This document shows, piece after piece, positions 8,357 through 17,800 of a stretch of 34,574 nucleotides of DNA (positions are counted from its first letter, which is position 1; each line of letters opens with the position of its first letter). A program made the translations under genes and the position numbers. The notes beneath the pieces were generated by a model. The model was not told where the DNA came from. It was given only the letters and a program-made list of their open reading frames with translations, and searched no databases. Source of the DNA: OM182 bacterium MED-G24 (GTDB taxonomy: Bacteria; Pseudomonadota; Gammaproteobacteria; Pseudomonadales; Azotimanducaceae); NCBI GenBank assembly GCA_002457275.1, contig NTKD01000012.1:1-34574 (forward strand). Direction: 5' to 3'.

Positions 8357-8950
8357 TCAGGAGGTCACAAGAAACTGGCTGTCCTGCAACAATCGACTGT
8401 TGGAAGAAAACTGCTTGCGCAGGAAGGCCATCTGGTCACCCAGAATGCGGCCGCTATGGGACAACGCGAGGTATTCCGCGTGATTGGGCTGATAGGGCAA
8501 GGCCAGAAGCTCCATATGACACTCTTCCGGCAAAAGGCTGCCCTTGCGGGCGTTGCATCGCTTACAAGAAGTGACCACGTTGGCCCAGATATCGAGGCCA
8601 CCCCGGGAGATCGGCGTGACGTGATCACGGCTGAGGGCTCTTTCTTCAAAACGGTTACCGCAATAGAGACAAACGTTCTGGTCTCGACGAAACAGCGCTC
8701 GATTGGTGAGTGGCGGTTGCTTGCCAGTACCCACGAACACTTTGCCTTTACAGGCAAGGATGCTGTTGAGTGTCACAACCGTCTGCTCACCCGTCATCCG
8801 CGAGTGTCCGCCGCGGACCGCCATCACCTCTTCGCCGTAGGTCCAGCTGACAAGTTCTCTCGCATGCAGACAAACCGCCTGCTCCCAGCTCAGCCACTCC
8901 ACCGGGGTACCAGCGGTATTGATCCTCAGTATTCGTACACCTCCGGCCAT
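8357..8950 (-). CDS. HNH endonuclease family protein
   Basis: 197 residues from ATG 8950, which has AGGAG five bases upstream; a GTG six bases further out would overlap that site. The C-terminal half carries the HNH zinc-finger nuclease: Cys94-x-x-Cys97 (CLYC), Asp109-His110 (SRDHVTPISRGG), Asn124, and Cys129-x-x-Cys132 (CKRC) followed by NARKG. The N-terminal 70 residues (VRILRINTAGTPVEWLSW) match a widespread proteobacterial group of HNH proteins of unknown role, often found as a single chromosomal gene. It is not part of a restriction system here. Divergent from cmoA across about 220 bases. Confidence 0.9.
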   Translation of the reverse strand: MAGGVRILRINTAGTPVEWLSWEQAVCLHARELVSWTYGEEVMAVRGGHSRMTGEQTVVTLNSILACKGKVFVGTGKQPPLTNRALFRRDQNVCLYCGNRFEERALSRDHVTPISRGGLDIWANVVTSCKRCNARKGSLLPEECHMELLALPYQPNHAEYLALSHSGRILGDQMAFLRKQFSSNSRLLQDSQFLVTS

Positions 8951-9105
8951 GGTCACTCCTGCGCTTTATGTCCGGTCAGTCGGCAATGCCGGGTTAAGTC
9001 TCTTGCAAGCGGCAATCGGAATCAAGTCCTGACCCTCGTCTCCGGACGAGCAAATTTCGCAAATCAGGATATCTGAACAGGATCTTTCTGCCATGTTTAC
9101 AAATC

Positions 9106-9122
9106 TGACCTCCGTCAGGTCA
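9106..9122. promoter_or_regulatory. Inverted repeat upstream of cmoA
   Basis: TGACCT (9106-9111) and AGGTCA (9117-9122) form a perfect six-base inverted repeat with a five-base spacer, in the divergent HNH-cmoA intergenic region about 50 bases before the cmoA start. It could be an operator or a small hairpin in the leader. No T-run follows, so it is not a terminator. Confidence 0.3.
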
Positions 9123-9172
9123 ACAGGACACGTGATAAACTGCAAACTCATCAAGACGCATCGCATCACACC

Positions 9173-9937
9173 GTGGCCACTACCACCCATCAGGACGCTG
9201 ATCGCGTCTACGCAGACGAGCACCCTGTCGTTATGCCATTCCGGTTCGATGAAACCGTGGCACAGGTCTTCACCAACATGATCTCGCGTTCGGTCCCGGG
9301 CTACGACACAACACTCAGCCTGATCAACAGCACAGCCGCATTGTACGCACTACCCGACACCTACTGTTATGACCTAGGGTGCTCCCTGGGGGCCGCGACC
9401 ATCGCACTGGCAGATTCGATTCCAGATAGTTGTCACCTCGTTGCCGTCGACAACTCAGCGGCCATGATTGACCGATGTTCGAAGAACATAAACGACTATC
9501 GACAAGAGGTCGACGCAGCCTGCGCGACTATCGAAATTATCGAAGCGGACCTCAACGAAGTTCGCTTCGAACGCGCGTCAATCATTGTGATGAACTATAC
9601 GTTGCAGTTCATTCCACCAGAACAACGTGACCACCTGATCGCAAGACTGGCGGACGCACTGGTCGAGGGTGGCTGTCTCGTCATTTCTGAAAAAGTTCAC
9701 TTCGACGACCCGGCTACCACTGAACATATGCGCCAGCTGCATGAAAGCTACAAGCGACAGCAAGGCTACAGCGAGCTTGAAATCGCACAGAAGCGTACCG
9801 CGCTTGAGAACGTCCTCGTCACCGACACCATGGATACTCACAATCGGCGCTTCCGCGCAGCGGGACTCACTTCCTCCGTCATTTCCCGACAACTGAACTT
9901 CGTCACCCTGCTTGCCCGCAAGCTTGCGTCCGGATGA
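9173..9937 (+). CDS. cmoA: Carboxy-S-adenosyl-L-methionine synthase
   Basis: 254 residues starting at GTG 9173. The protein matches CmoA along its length: FDETVAQVFTNMISRSVPGY near the N terminus, the SAM motif DLGCSLGAAT (67-76), MNYTLQFIPPEQR in the middle, and the signature HESYKRQQGYSELEIAQKR. CmoA converts SAM and prephenate to carboxy-SAM and phenylpyruvate. CmoB then uses carboxy-SAM to make 5-carboxymethoxyuridine (cmo5U) at the wobble position of tRNAs. The gene overlaps cmoB by four bases (ATGA), the usual gammaproteobacterial arrangement. Nothing unusual is seen. Confidence 0.97.
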   Translation: MATTTHQDADRVYADEHPVVMPFRFDETVAQVFTNMISRSVPGYDTTLSLINSTAALYALPDTYCYDLGCSLGAATIALADSIPDSCHLVAVDNSAAMIDRCSKNINDYRQEVDAACATIEIIEADLNEVRFERASIIVMNYTLQFIPPEQRDHLIARLADALVEGGCLVISEKVHFDDPATTEHMRQLHESYKRQQGYSELEIAQKRTALENVLVTDTMDTHNRRFRAAGLTSSVISRQLNFVTLLARKLASG

Positions 9938-10905
9938 ACACGGCACCCATCAAATTTGACGGTTTCTTTGACGCTATCAGCGGTACTGCCTTGAATCGAC
10001 ATCGCGCTGTGCTGACCGACCTGCTGCACCATCACTACGAGAAACGTCCACACGGCCACCAGGCTGAGTGGGATCAATACCTTAAAGACATGACTGCAGG
10101 TCGAAAGCCCACAGGATGGGAGGTGGAAGACGGGCGCGTTGTCATACCACACCACGAAAGACCGCTCAGCGCTGAACAGTTGAGGCGATACATGCCGTGG
10201 CGGAAAGGTCCTTGGCGCATCCATGGTGTTGATATCGACTGCGAATGGCGATCCGATTGGAAGTGGGATCGACTCATCAGCCACATCGACGACCTTGAAC
10301 ACAAACGCGTGCTCGATGTCGGCTGCGGAAACGGTTACCACCTGTTTCGCATGCTGGAGGCCGGTGCGAAAATAGCACTGGGCATCGACCCAACACGACT
10401 GTTCCTGTACCAGTTTGCATTGATGCAGGCCCTGAGCGGTGAGACTCGCGCCCATATCCTGCCACTTCGCAGCGAGCATCTTCCCGGTCTCGGGTGTTTC
10501 GATACCGTATTCTCCATGGGCGTCCTGCACCATCGCCGGTCACCGATTGATCATCTGCAGGAACTGAAGGGGTTTCTCAAACCGGGTGGTCAACTGGTAC
10601 TGGAAACCCTCGTCATCAACGGTGACGAATCCCGCGCGCTTGTACCGCCCGACACCTATGCCAGCATGTCGAACATCTGGTTCCTGCCCAGCGCGCCTGC
10701 ACTGGCTCGTTGGGTTGATCGCCTGAACTTTCGTGATACCCATATCGTTGATGTCACGACAACCACGACAGAAGAACAACACCGTACCGAATGGATGGAC
10801 TTTCACTCTCTGCCGGATTTCCTGTCCCCCTCCAATCCGGCCAAGACCATTGAAGGCCTGCCCGCCCCCACTCGCGCCATTCTGACCGCCAGAGCACCCT
10901 CTTAG
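9934..10905 (+). CDS. cmoB: tRNA U34 carboxymethyltransferase
   Basis: 323 residues, the normal CmoB length. The N-terminal part includes KGPWRIHGVDIDCEWRSDWKW, a CmoB hallmark just before the methyltransferase fold. The SAM motif VLDVGCGNGYH lies at about 126-136. FSMGVLHHRRSPIDHL and LKPGGQLVLETLV follow as in known CmoB. The enzyme transfers the carboxymethyl group of carboxy-SAM to 5-hydroxyuridine at tRNA position 34. It starts at ATG 9934 inside the end of cmoA (ATGA), so the two are translationally coupled. It ends with TAG. Confidence 0.97.
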   Translation: MNTAPIKFDGFFDAISGTALNRHRAVLTDLLHHHYEKRPHGHQAEWDQYLKDMTAGRKPTGWEVEDGRVVIPHHERPLSAEQLRRYMPWRKGPWRIHGVDIDCEWRSDWKWDRLISHIDDLEHKRVLDVGCGNGYHLFRMLEAGAKIALGIDPTRLFLYQFALMQALSGETRAHILPLRSEHLPGLGCFDTVFSMGVLHHRRSPIDHLQELKGFLKPGGQLVLETLVINGDESRALVPPDTYASMSNIWFLPSAPALARWVDRLNFRDTHIVDVTTTTTEEQHRTEWMDFHSLPDFLSPSNPAKTIEGLPAPTRAILTARAPS

Positions 10906-11018
10906 CAGACACCCACGCGCTTCGACCAGCCCACTCCACGCCCTGGCGGGAACCACTTGCCAGCGCCGGCAACAACCTGTTTAGATGGAACGAAGTTTTC
11001 AGGGATTGGAGAGATCAC

Positions 11019-12413
11019 GTGGCTCAATCACCGGCCAGCACGTTGGGCGAGTTGAAGGCATCCGGCTACGAAGCACTCAGCGTCAGAGAGGAAATGCGCC
11101 GGAACCTGATGAACAAACTCTCGGGTGACGGTGAGGTCTTTCCAGGCGTCATCGGCTATGAAGACACGGTCATTCCCCAGATCGAGAATGCGCTGCTCTC
11201 GGGACAGGACATGATTTTGCTCGGTGAACGCGGACAGGCCAAATCCCGAATGATCCGCTCATTGATCTCCCTGCTGGACGAGACGATTCCGGTCATCGAT
11301 GGTTGTGAAATCCCGGAGAACCCTCTCGCCCCCATTTCTGCCCAGGGCAGGAATCTGGTCGCTGAACATGGCGATGACACACCGATTCGGTGGATGGCCC
11401 GGGAGGATCGTTACGGTGAGAAACTGGCAACGCCAGACATTACCATCGCGGACCTGATTGGTGAGGTCGATCCAATCAAGATTGCTGAAGGACGCTACCT
11501 GTCGGACGAGGAAGCCCTGCACTACGGCATGATCCCGCATACCAATCGGGGTATCTTTGCAATCAACGAGTTACCGGACCTGGCCGAACGCATTCAGGTG
11601 GGTCTCCTGAACGTAATGGAGGAAAGGGACGTACAGATCCGAGGCCACAAGGTGCGCATGGACCTGGATGTATTGATTGTCGCTACGGCGAATCCTGAAG
11701 ACTATACCAACCGCGGACGTATCATTACGCCGCTCAAGGACCGGTATGGTGCCCAGATCCGGACACACTATCCGCAAACGGCGCTCGAAGAGATCACCAT
11801 CATGGAGCAGGAACAAACCCAGCTCGATATGGGCGAGCACCGCCAGCAGGTACCGGCCTTCATGCAGCAGATTGTCGCCGAGATCACTCAGCTGGCGCGT
11901 CAATCACCCGACATCAGCCAGCGTTCAGGCGTCTCTGTCCGGGCCTCTGTCTCCAACTACGAGGCGCTTGTTGCCAACGCACTTCGTAGGGCCATCCGCA
12001 CGGGTGAACAGGACGTCGTACCCCGGATCTCTGATCTGCCATTCATCATGCCTTCGCTACAGGGGAAGGTGGAGTTTGAGGCCATGGAAGACGGACAGGA
12101 AGACAAGATCATGAACAAGCTCTTTGAGGACGCGACGCGTACCGTCTTTGAGCGGTTCCTCGGTGATCAAGCAGAGGTACTTGCGCTGCAATTCAGTGAC
12201 GGACTGAACGTCACGACCGGCGAATCCATACCGTCGCACGAGTACGACGACATCGTACGCAAGGTGGATGGTTTATCGGAGATTACCGATAAAATGGGCG
12301 GTGACAACAGTGCCGTACGAGCGTCCGTCGTTGAGTTTGTACTCGAAGGACTGCACCTGAACCAGCTCCTTAACAAAGACCGGGTGAGCGGTCGAAATAC
12401 CTACAGCGGCTAA
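11019..12413 (+). CDS. MoxR/ChlI-like AAA+ ATPase
   Basis: 464 residues, starting at GTG 11019 with GGAGAG six bases upstream. The AAA+ core has an unusual P-loop GERGQAKS (69-76), Walker B-like FAINELPD (180-187) with Asn in place of the usual Asp, and sensor 1 ATANPEDY (222-229). The arrangement resembles the magnesium-chelatase subunit I and MoxR groups. Such ATPases work with a VWA partner as chaperones or maturation factors, and the VWA gene follows 36 bases downstream. No magnesium-chelatase substrate gene is nearby, so a role in chlorophyll synthesis is unlikely. As far as I recall, the INELPDL form is shared by a subgroup of these proteins, so it may be a subgroup trait rather than damage. 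Confidence 0.85.
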   Translation: MAQSPASTLGELKASGYEALSVREEMRRNLMNKLSGDGEVFPGVIGYEDTVIPQIENALLSGQDMILLGERGQAKSRMIRSLISLLDETIPVIDGCEIPENPLAPISAQGRNLVAEHGDDTPIRWMAREDRYGEKLATPDITIADLIGEVDPIKIAEGRYLSDEEALHYGMIPHTNRGIFAINELPDLAERIQVGLLNVMEERDVQIRGHKVRMDLDVLIVATANPEDYTNRGRIITPLKDRYGAQIRTHYPQTALEEITIMEQEQTQLDMGEHRQQVPAFMQQIVAEITQLARQSPDISQRSGVSVRASVSNYEALVANALRRAIRTGEQDVVPRISDLPFIMPSLQGKVEFEAMEDGQEDKIMNKLFEDATRTVFERFLGDQAEVLALQFSDGLNVTTGESIPSHEYDDIVRKVDGLSEITDKMGGDNSAVRASVVEFVLEGLHLNQLLNKDRVSGRNTYSG

Positions 12414-12449
12414 GTTATACCCAGTCCTGAACAGCAAAGCAGGAACCTC

Positions 12450-14630
12450 ATGCCAACAAAGTACACATCGCTGATCCGATATTCGCAGTGGGATGGTAGC
12501 CAGGTTTCACCCATCGATGCGGATCAGATTCTCGACGCACTTTCCGATGACCTGATGGAGTTCGGCGACCTGCAACAGTCCATGCGATACCTGATGCAGC
12601 GGGGAATGGAGACCGAGGACGGCAACTACATCAGCGGCCTCCGCGACCTGCTCCGCGACCTCAAGGAACAACGCAATCAGCAGCTTGAGCGATATGACAT
12701 GAACAGTGTCCTGGAGGACATCAAGAAACAGCTGGACGAAATCCTCTCGATGGAACAGGAAACCATCAAGGAATGGATCGATCGCGACGATGCAAACCGC
12801 GGTGCTGAGCGTTTCATGGACGATCTCATGCGGAATGTCAGCGACAAGCCGCAGAGTGACGGCGTAGACCCGCAGGCACCCACCGAACAAAATCCGGAGG
12901 ATGCCAGTCAACAAAAAGCACCACAACAAAGTGGTCAGTCCAATCAACCCGCATCAGAGGACGAGGACGAAAGCAACTTCAGTGACCAGGTTATCGGTAA
13001 CATCGGTAAACAAAACCAGGAGTTCCTGGACAACCTGCCTGAAGATGCTGCCGGCAAAGTTCGCCAACTGGAAAACTATGAATTCCTGAATACAGAGGCC
13101 CAGCGGAAGTTCCTAGAACTTCTCAATCAACTACGTCAGCAGATGACACAGTCGTTTTTCAACGACATCGAAAACATGATCAACAACATGTCGCCGGACG
13201 ACATGCAGCGCATGAAAGACATGGTGCATGATCTGAATCAGATGATGGAGAAACGCGCCAATGGCGAAGATCCTGGATTCGATGAGTTCATGGACCAGTA
13301 CGGAGACATGTTTGGTGATAACCCACCCCAATCACTGGATGAGTTGATCGAACAGATGCAGCAGCAGATGGCCGCAACACAGGCCATGATGAATTCAATG
13401 TCACCAGATCAGCAACAGCAACTCATGGACATGATGGGAGACCGCTTTGACGACCCGGAGCTCAACCAGGAGTTGTCCCAGCTGGCACAAATTCTGGCCC
13501 AGGAAGGCGGACAGCAGGGTCGGCGATTTAAATTTTCAGGTGATAAAGACATCGACATGCAAGCCGCGCGTGAGCTGATGCGCGAACTTCAGCGCCTCGA
13601 TGAACTTGAACAACAGATGCAACGCTCGCAGTACGACGGCAAGGTCGACTCGATCAACCCTGACCTCGTCGAAGAGTTGATGGGCGAAGAAGCGCGCAAG
13701 AACCTCGAAGAAATGCAGGAGCTGATGAAGGTTCTGGAGGAAGCCGGTTATGCCCAAAAAAACGGCAACAAGTGGGAACTCACACCGCGCGGCAGCCGCA
13801 CCCTCGGTCAGAAGGCGTTGGGCGAAATTTACCAGCGATTGAAGAAGCAAAGCCTCGGCAATCACGCGGTGCCCGAAGAGGGTCGTTTCGGCGAACGAAT
13901 GGAAGAGTCGAAGCCCTATGAATTTGGTGATCCTTTCCACCTGCATATGCCCCGCACCATCCGCAACGCGCTGGATCGGGAGGGAAAAGGCTCGCCAATC
14001 AAACTGTCCATTGATGACTTCGAAATCTACCGTAGTGAGATGATCACTCAGACCGCCACAGTGTTGATGGTGGATCTCTCGTGGTCGATGGCCCTCCGAG
14101 GTTCATTTCAGTCCGCCAAGAAGGTGGCTTTGGCCCTCCACAACCTTATTGGCAAGGCCTATCCTCGGGATAGCCTCTACGTACTGGGGTTCTCGGCACT
14201 GGCCTCCGAGATCAAATCCCACAACCTGCCCTATCTGCAGTACGATGATTATCTGCTGGGCACCAACATGCAGCACGCGCTGATCCTTGCAGAGAAGCTA
14301 CTCGACAAGCACCAGCAGGGCACCAAGCAGATCATCATGATCACAGACGGGGAGCCCACGGCACATCTCGAGAATGGCAGGCCGGTTTTCCAATACCCGC
14401 CCACGGCAACCACCATCAGTAAAACGATGCGGGCGATCCGCAGCTGCACGCAAAAGGGCATCACCATCAACACGTTCATGCTGGACCAGAGCTACTACCT
14501 GAAGGAGTTTGTGGATCAGATGACTCGTATCAATGGCGGTCGTGTCTTCTACACTGACCCTCAGAGTCTTGGTGAATATATCCTGGTTGACTACGTGCAA
14601 AACAAGAAGAAGAGACTGGGTCGGGGCTGA
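12450..14630 (+). CDS. VWA-domain protein, partner of the MoxR-like ATPase
   Basis: 726 residues. The N-terminal and central parts (about 1-530) are helical, acidic and rich in Gln and Met, with long predicted coiled-coil stretches such as EQMQQQMAATQAMMNSM. The C-terminal von Willebrand A domain (about 535-726) has an intact metal-ion site: Asp542-x-Ser544-x-Ser546 (DLSWS), Thr605 (GTNMQ) and Asp633 (TDGEP). No signal peptide or membrane segment is seen, so the protein should be cytoplasmic. ATG 12450 follows CAGGAAC. By analogy with RavA-ViaA and ChlI-ChlD, it probably presents a client to the ATPase upstream; the client is unknown. Confidence 0.85.
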   Translation: MPTKYTSLIRYSQWDGSQVSPIDADQILDALSDDLMEFGDLQQSMRYLMQRGMETEDGNYISGLRDLLRDLKEQRNQQLERYDMNSVLEDIKKQLDEILSMEQETIKEWIDRDDANRGAERFMDDLMRNVSDKPQSDGVDPQAPTEQNPEDASQQKAPQQSGQSNQPASEDEDESNFSDQVIGNIGKQNQEFLDNLPEDAAGKVRQLENYEFLNTEAQRKFLELLNQLRQQMTQSFFNDIENMINNMSPDDMQRMKDMVHDLNQMMEKRANGEDPGFDEFMDQYGDMFGDNPPQSLDELIEQMQQQMAATQAMMNSMSPDQQQQLMDMMGDRFDDPELNQELSQLAQILAQEGGQQGRRFKFSGDKDIDMQAARELMRELQRLDELEQQMQRSQYDGKVDSINPDLVEELMGEEARKNLEEMQELMKVLEEAGYAQKNGNKWELTPRGSRTLGQKALGEIYQRLKKQSLGNHAVPEEGRFGERMEESKPYEFGDPFHLHMPRTIRNALDREGKGSPIKLSIDDFEIYRSEMITQTATVLMVDLSWSMALRGSFQSAKKVALALHNLIGKAYPRDSLYVLGFSALASEIKSHNLPYLQYDDYLLGTNMQHALILAEKLLDKHQQGTKQIIMITDGEPTAHLENGRPVFQYPPTATTISKTMRAIRSCTQKGITINTFMLDQSYYLKEFVDQMTRINGGRVFYTDPQSLGEYILVDYVQNKKKRLGRG

Positions 14631-14753
14631 CCCCCAACCAGGCGATCTCCTCACCACGTCCGAGACTACCGGATGTCGTACGTGATCACCTGTCGTCGAC
14701 TTAATGCGATCAAACACGAACCAAACCTGTACCACCAGAGACAATAGTCATAC

Positions 14754-14765
14754 CCTGTGCACAGG
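14754..14765. promoter_or_regulatory. 12-bp perfect palindrome upstream of the peptidase gene
   Basis: CCTGTGCACAGG is a perfect palindrome 110 bases before the S8 peptidase start. It could be an operator for a dimeric regulator. No promoter hexamers could be placed with confidence. Confidence 0.3.
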
Positions 14766-14807
14766 TGTGTTAAACGCGGTGATGTCGCTCGGGTGCTCAG
14801 TGATCAA

Positions 14808-14830
14808 GGTTGCTCGGATTGCAACCGAGC
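14808..14830 (+). promoter_or_regulatory. Two overlapping, mutually exclusive hairpins in the peptidase leader
   Basis: GGTTGC (14808-14813) can pair with GCAACC (14821-14826). Alternatively GCTCGG (14812-14817) can pair with CCGAGC (14825-14830). The two stems share bases, so only one can form. They lie 31-67 bases upstream of the ribosome binding site (GGAGAGGAGG, 14861-14870). There is no T-run. It may be a leader switch or chance. Confidence 0.3.
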
Positions 14831-14874
14831 TACTCACGCAAGGTGACCGCGCAGCTGAATGGAGAGGAGGCGCC

Positions 14875-17800
14875 GTGAAACGAGCCCTCGCAGCATTTGC
14901 GATTCTTTTGCTAACGGCCTGTAGCGGAGGCGGAGGTGGCAACGGAACGCCGCCACCCAGCACAAATCAGCCACCATCAGCCTCATTCTCTTTTACACCC
15001 ACCACGGGTCCGTCTCCCCTGATCGTTGATTTCGACGCGAGTGGCAGCAGAGACAATGATGGGTCCATCGCGGATTTCACCTGGGATTTCAGTGACGGTA
15101 ACTCGGCCAGCGGCGCGACAACACAACACAGCTTCAAGGATTCCGGGACGTTCACCGTCCGGCTGACGGTTACGGACAATGACGGCGCGACCAACAGCAC
15201 CACCCAGAACATCACGGTCGATGATCCCGCGCCACCCGTTGCCGTCTTCACGTCGAGCGGCACCGCCATTGCACCCGCCAGTATCTCTTTCGATGCAACG
15301 GGAAGCACATCCACCAGCAGCGTCATTACCAGCCACAGCTGGGATTTTGGTGATGGCAGCGAGGGTTTCGGGTCCATTATTGATCACGTATTCCAGGACT
15401 CCGGCACGTACACCGTCACCCTGACCATAGAGACAGCCACAGGGCAGGAAGCCTCGGAATCTGCTGAATTAGAAATTGCTGAAGCCATTGGAACGTTCTC
15501 AGTCACAGGAACCGTCTCTATTCCTGCGAACGTCTCCGTTGACAATGACGTGAACAATTCATTTTCACCGGCGGTTGACAACAACCTGCTAGCAAACGCA
15601 CAAACCGTCCCCAGTCCAACCTTACTCGCCGGTTATCTCAATCAACCAGGCGGGGGACCCGACTTTGACGGACTGGGGAATACCTGGGCAAGCGGGGATC
15701 TGAGCGACATCTTCCAGTTTGAGGCGGCGGGCGGAGAGATCATCAACGTCACGATTGCGAATTCTGAATTGCTGGATATCGATCTCTTCCTGCTCGACGA
15801 TACCGGCGCGACACTCGATCAATCACTGTCGCTGGGTCAATTCGAAACTGTGCGCGTACCCCAGGACATGCCAGGAACATACTTCCTGGCGATGGATGTC
15901 TTTGTGCCCGGTCCTGCCGGTGGATCCAAGTATGTACTGAGTATCGGTGATGAAGTGGAACTGGGTTCAGCCGGCTGGCGTACCAGTGCTGAATTTATCC
16001 CGGGGGAATTAGTCGTCGTCGAATCCCGCAACGTCTCGATGGCATCATCGACCGCACGAATGGCTGTGGTGACACCCGGTTACAGCGGTCCATCCCTCTA
16101 TCAATTCGGCACCAACATTAATGCGATGGTGCAGGCCACATCAACGTCCGCACGCCCTCCCGCCGGTACCCTGGCTCGCCACTACCGCGATCCAGTTCAA
16201 AGGGCCAAATACAACACCCTGGCTGCGGCCAAAACGCTGCAATACACCAGGCAGGTTTCCAGGGCGGAACCCAACTACATTCACAGAAGTCTCCTGACAC
16301 CTGATGACACCGTGTTCAACAACCAGTGGCACTACCAGGCGATCAACCTACCGGCCGCCTGGGATATCACCGTAGGAAAAAACGACGTTGTGGTGGCCGT
16401 GATCGACTCCGGCGTTGTGACGTCACATCCGGACCTCGATGACAGACTCACCACGGATGGTTTCGATTTCGTTTCACAGGCCACCGAATTCACCAGCGGT
16501 CAGTCGGGCGGATCACTCGATGGAGACGGTATCGACGACGACCCGAGTGATCCAGGGGATGCCTGCGGTGTACAACAAAGTTCCTACCACGGCACTCATG
16601 TCGCCGGCACGGTCGGCGCCGAAACGGATAACAATGACGGCGTTGCCGGTGTCACCTGGTCCGGGCAGATCATGGCGCTCAGGGCATTGGGCGCCTGTGG
16701 ATCCGGCAGTTCCTTCGACATCCAGCAGGCGTTGCTGTACGCGGCTGGACTACCAAACAGTTCCGGTACAGTACCTGCACAGACGGCTGATGTCGTGAAT
16801 CTCAGCCTGGGTAGCGAGTTTTCCTCGGCATCTGAACAGGAGATCTACGCACAGGTTCGCGACGCCGGTGTCATTATTGTGGCGGCAGCCGGGAATTCCG
16901 GAATTCGCGGCCTTGAATTCCCTGCCTCATACCAGGGCGTCATTTCGGTTTCCGCGACCTCCATTCTCGACAACCTGGCCGCGTACTCAACGTTTGGTCC
17001 TGCAGTTGACGTCGCGGCACCTGGTGGCGACTTCAGCACGCCCGATATCGACGGAGACGGGCGGGTTGACGGGGTATTGTCAACCGACGCCAATGATGCA
17101 CCCGGCGCTCCGCTAGCGACATTGGAATATAAGCAAGGGACCTCGATGGCTGCACCACATGTAGCCGGCGTGATCGCTCTCATGAAAGGACTGCATCCGG
17201 AACTGACACCAGAGAATGTTGACACATTGCTGCTTTCCGGACTGATCACCGACGACCTCGGGGACCTTGGCCGTGACGAGTTATTCGGCAACGGGCGTAT
17301 CAATGCACTGAAAGCCGTACTGGCTGCACAACAACTGGCGAACGGTGGTGAGCTCGAGCCCGTGCCACTACTCCAGATTCGCCCCGCGATCCTCAACTTC
17401 GGTCAATTGTTGAACCAGCTGACCGTCCAGGTTGAGAACGGTGGGACCGGTGAGCTGTCCATCACTGCCGTCACAAGCAGCGATCCGTTTATCGAGGTGA
17501 CCCCGCCTGGCTCGACCGACGGGCTTGGGGCACATACCATCGCCGTTGACAGGGATGGTCTGACTCCCGGTATCTACACCGGTTCCGTCGCCTTTGAGTC
17601 AACAGAGAGCAACTCGGTCCTGGAAGTACGCTTCCAGGTTGTTGACCCGAGCGCACTTGTGGCCGGAAACGCGGGGGTTCAGTTCATTCTTGTACTGGAA
17701 CCGGTGACCTTTGATGTCATCTCCAACACCAATGTGTCGGTGCAGGACGGCGCCTACGAATTCCTGCTCGGGACCGACATCACGGGCATGATCGCGGCTG

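Noticed and set aside
8342-9076. Plus-strand open frame over the HNH gene
   Set aside because: Antisense to an intact HNH gene with zinc-binding cysteines; no domain seen.
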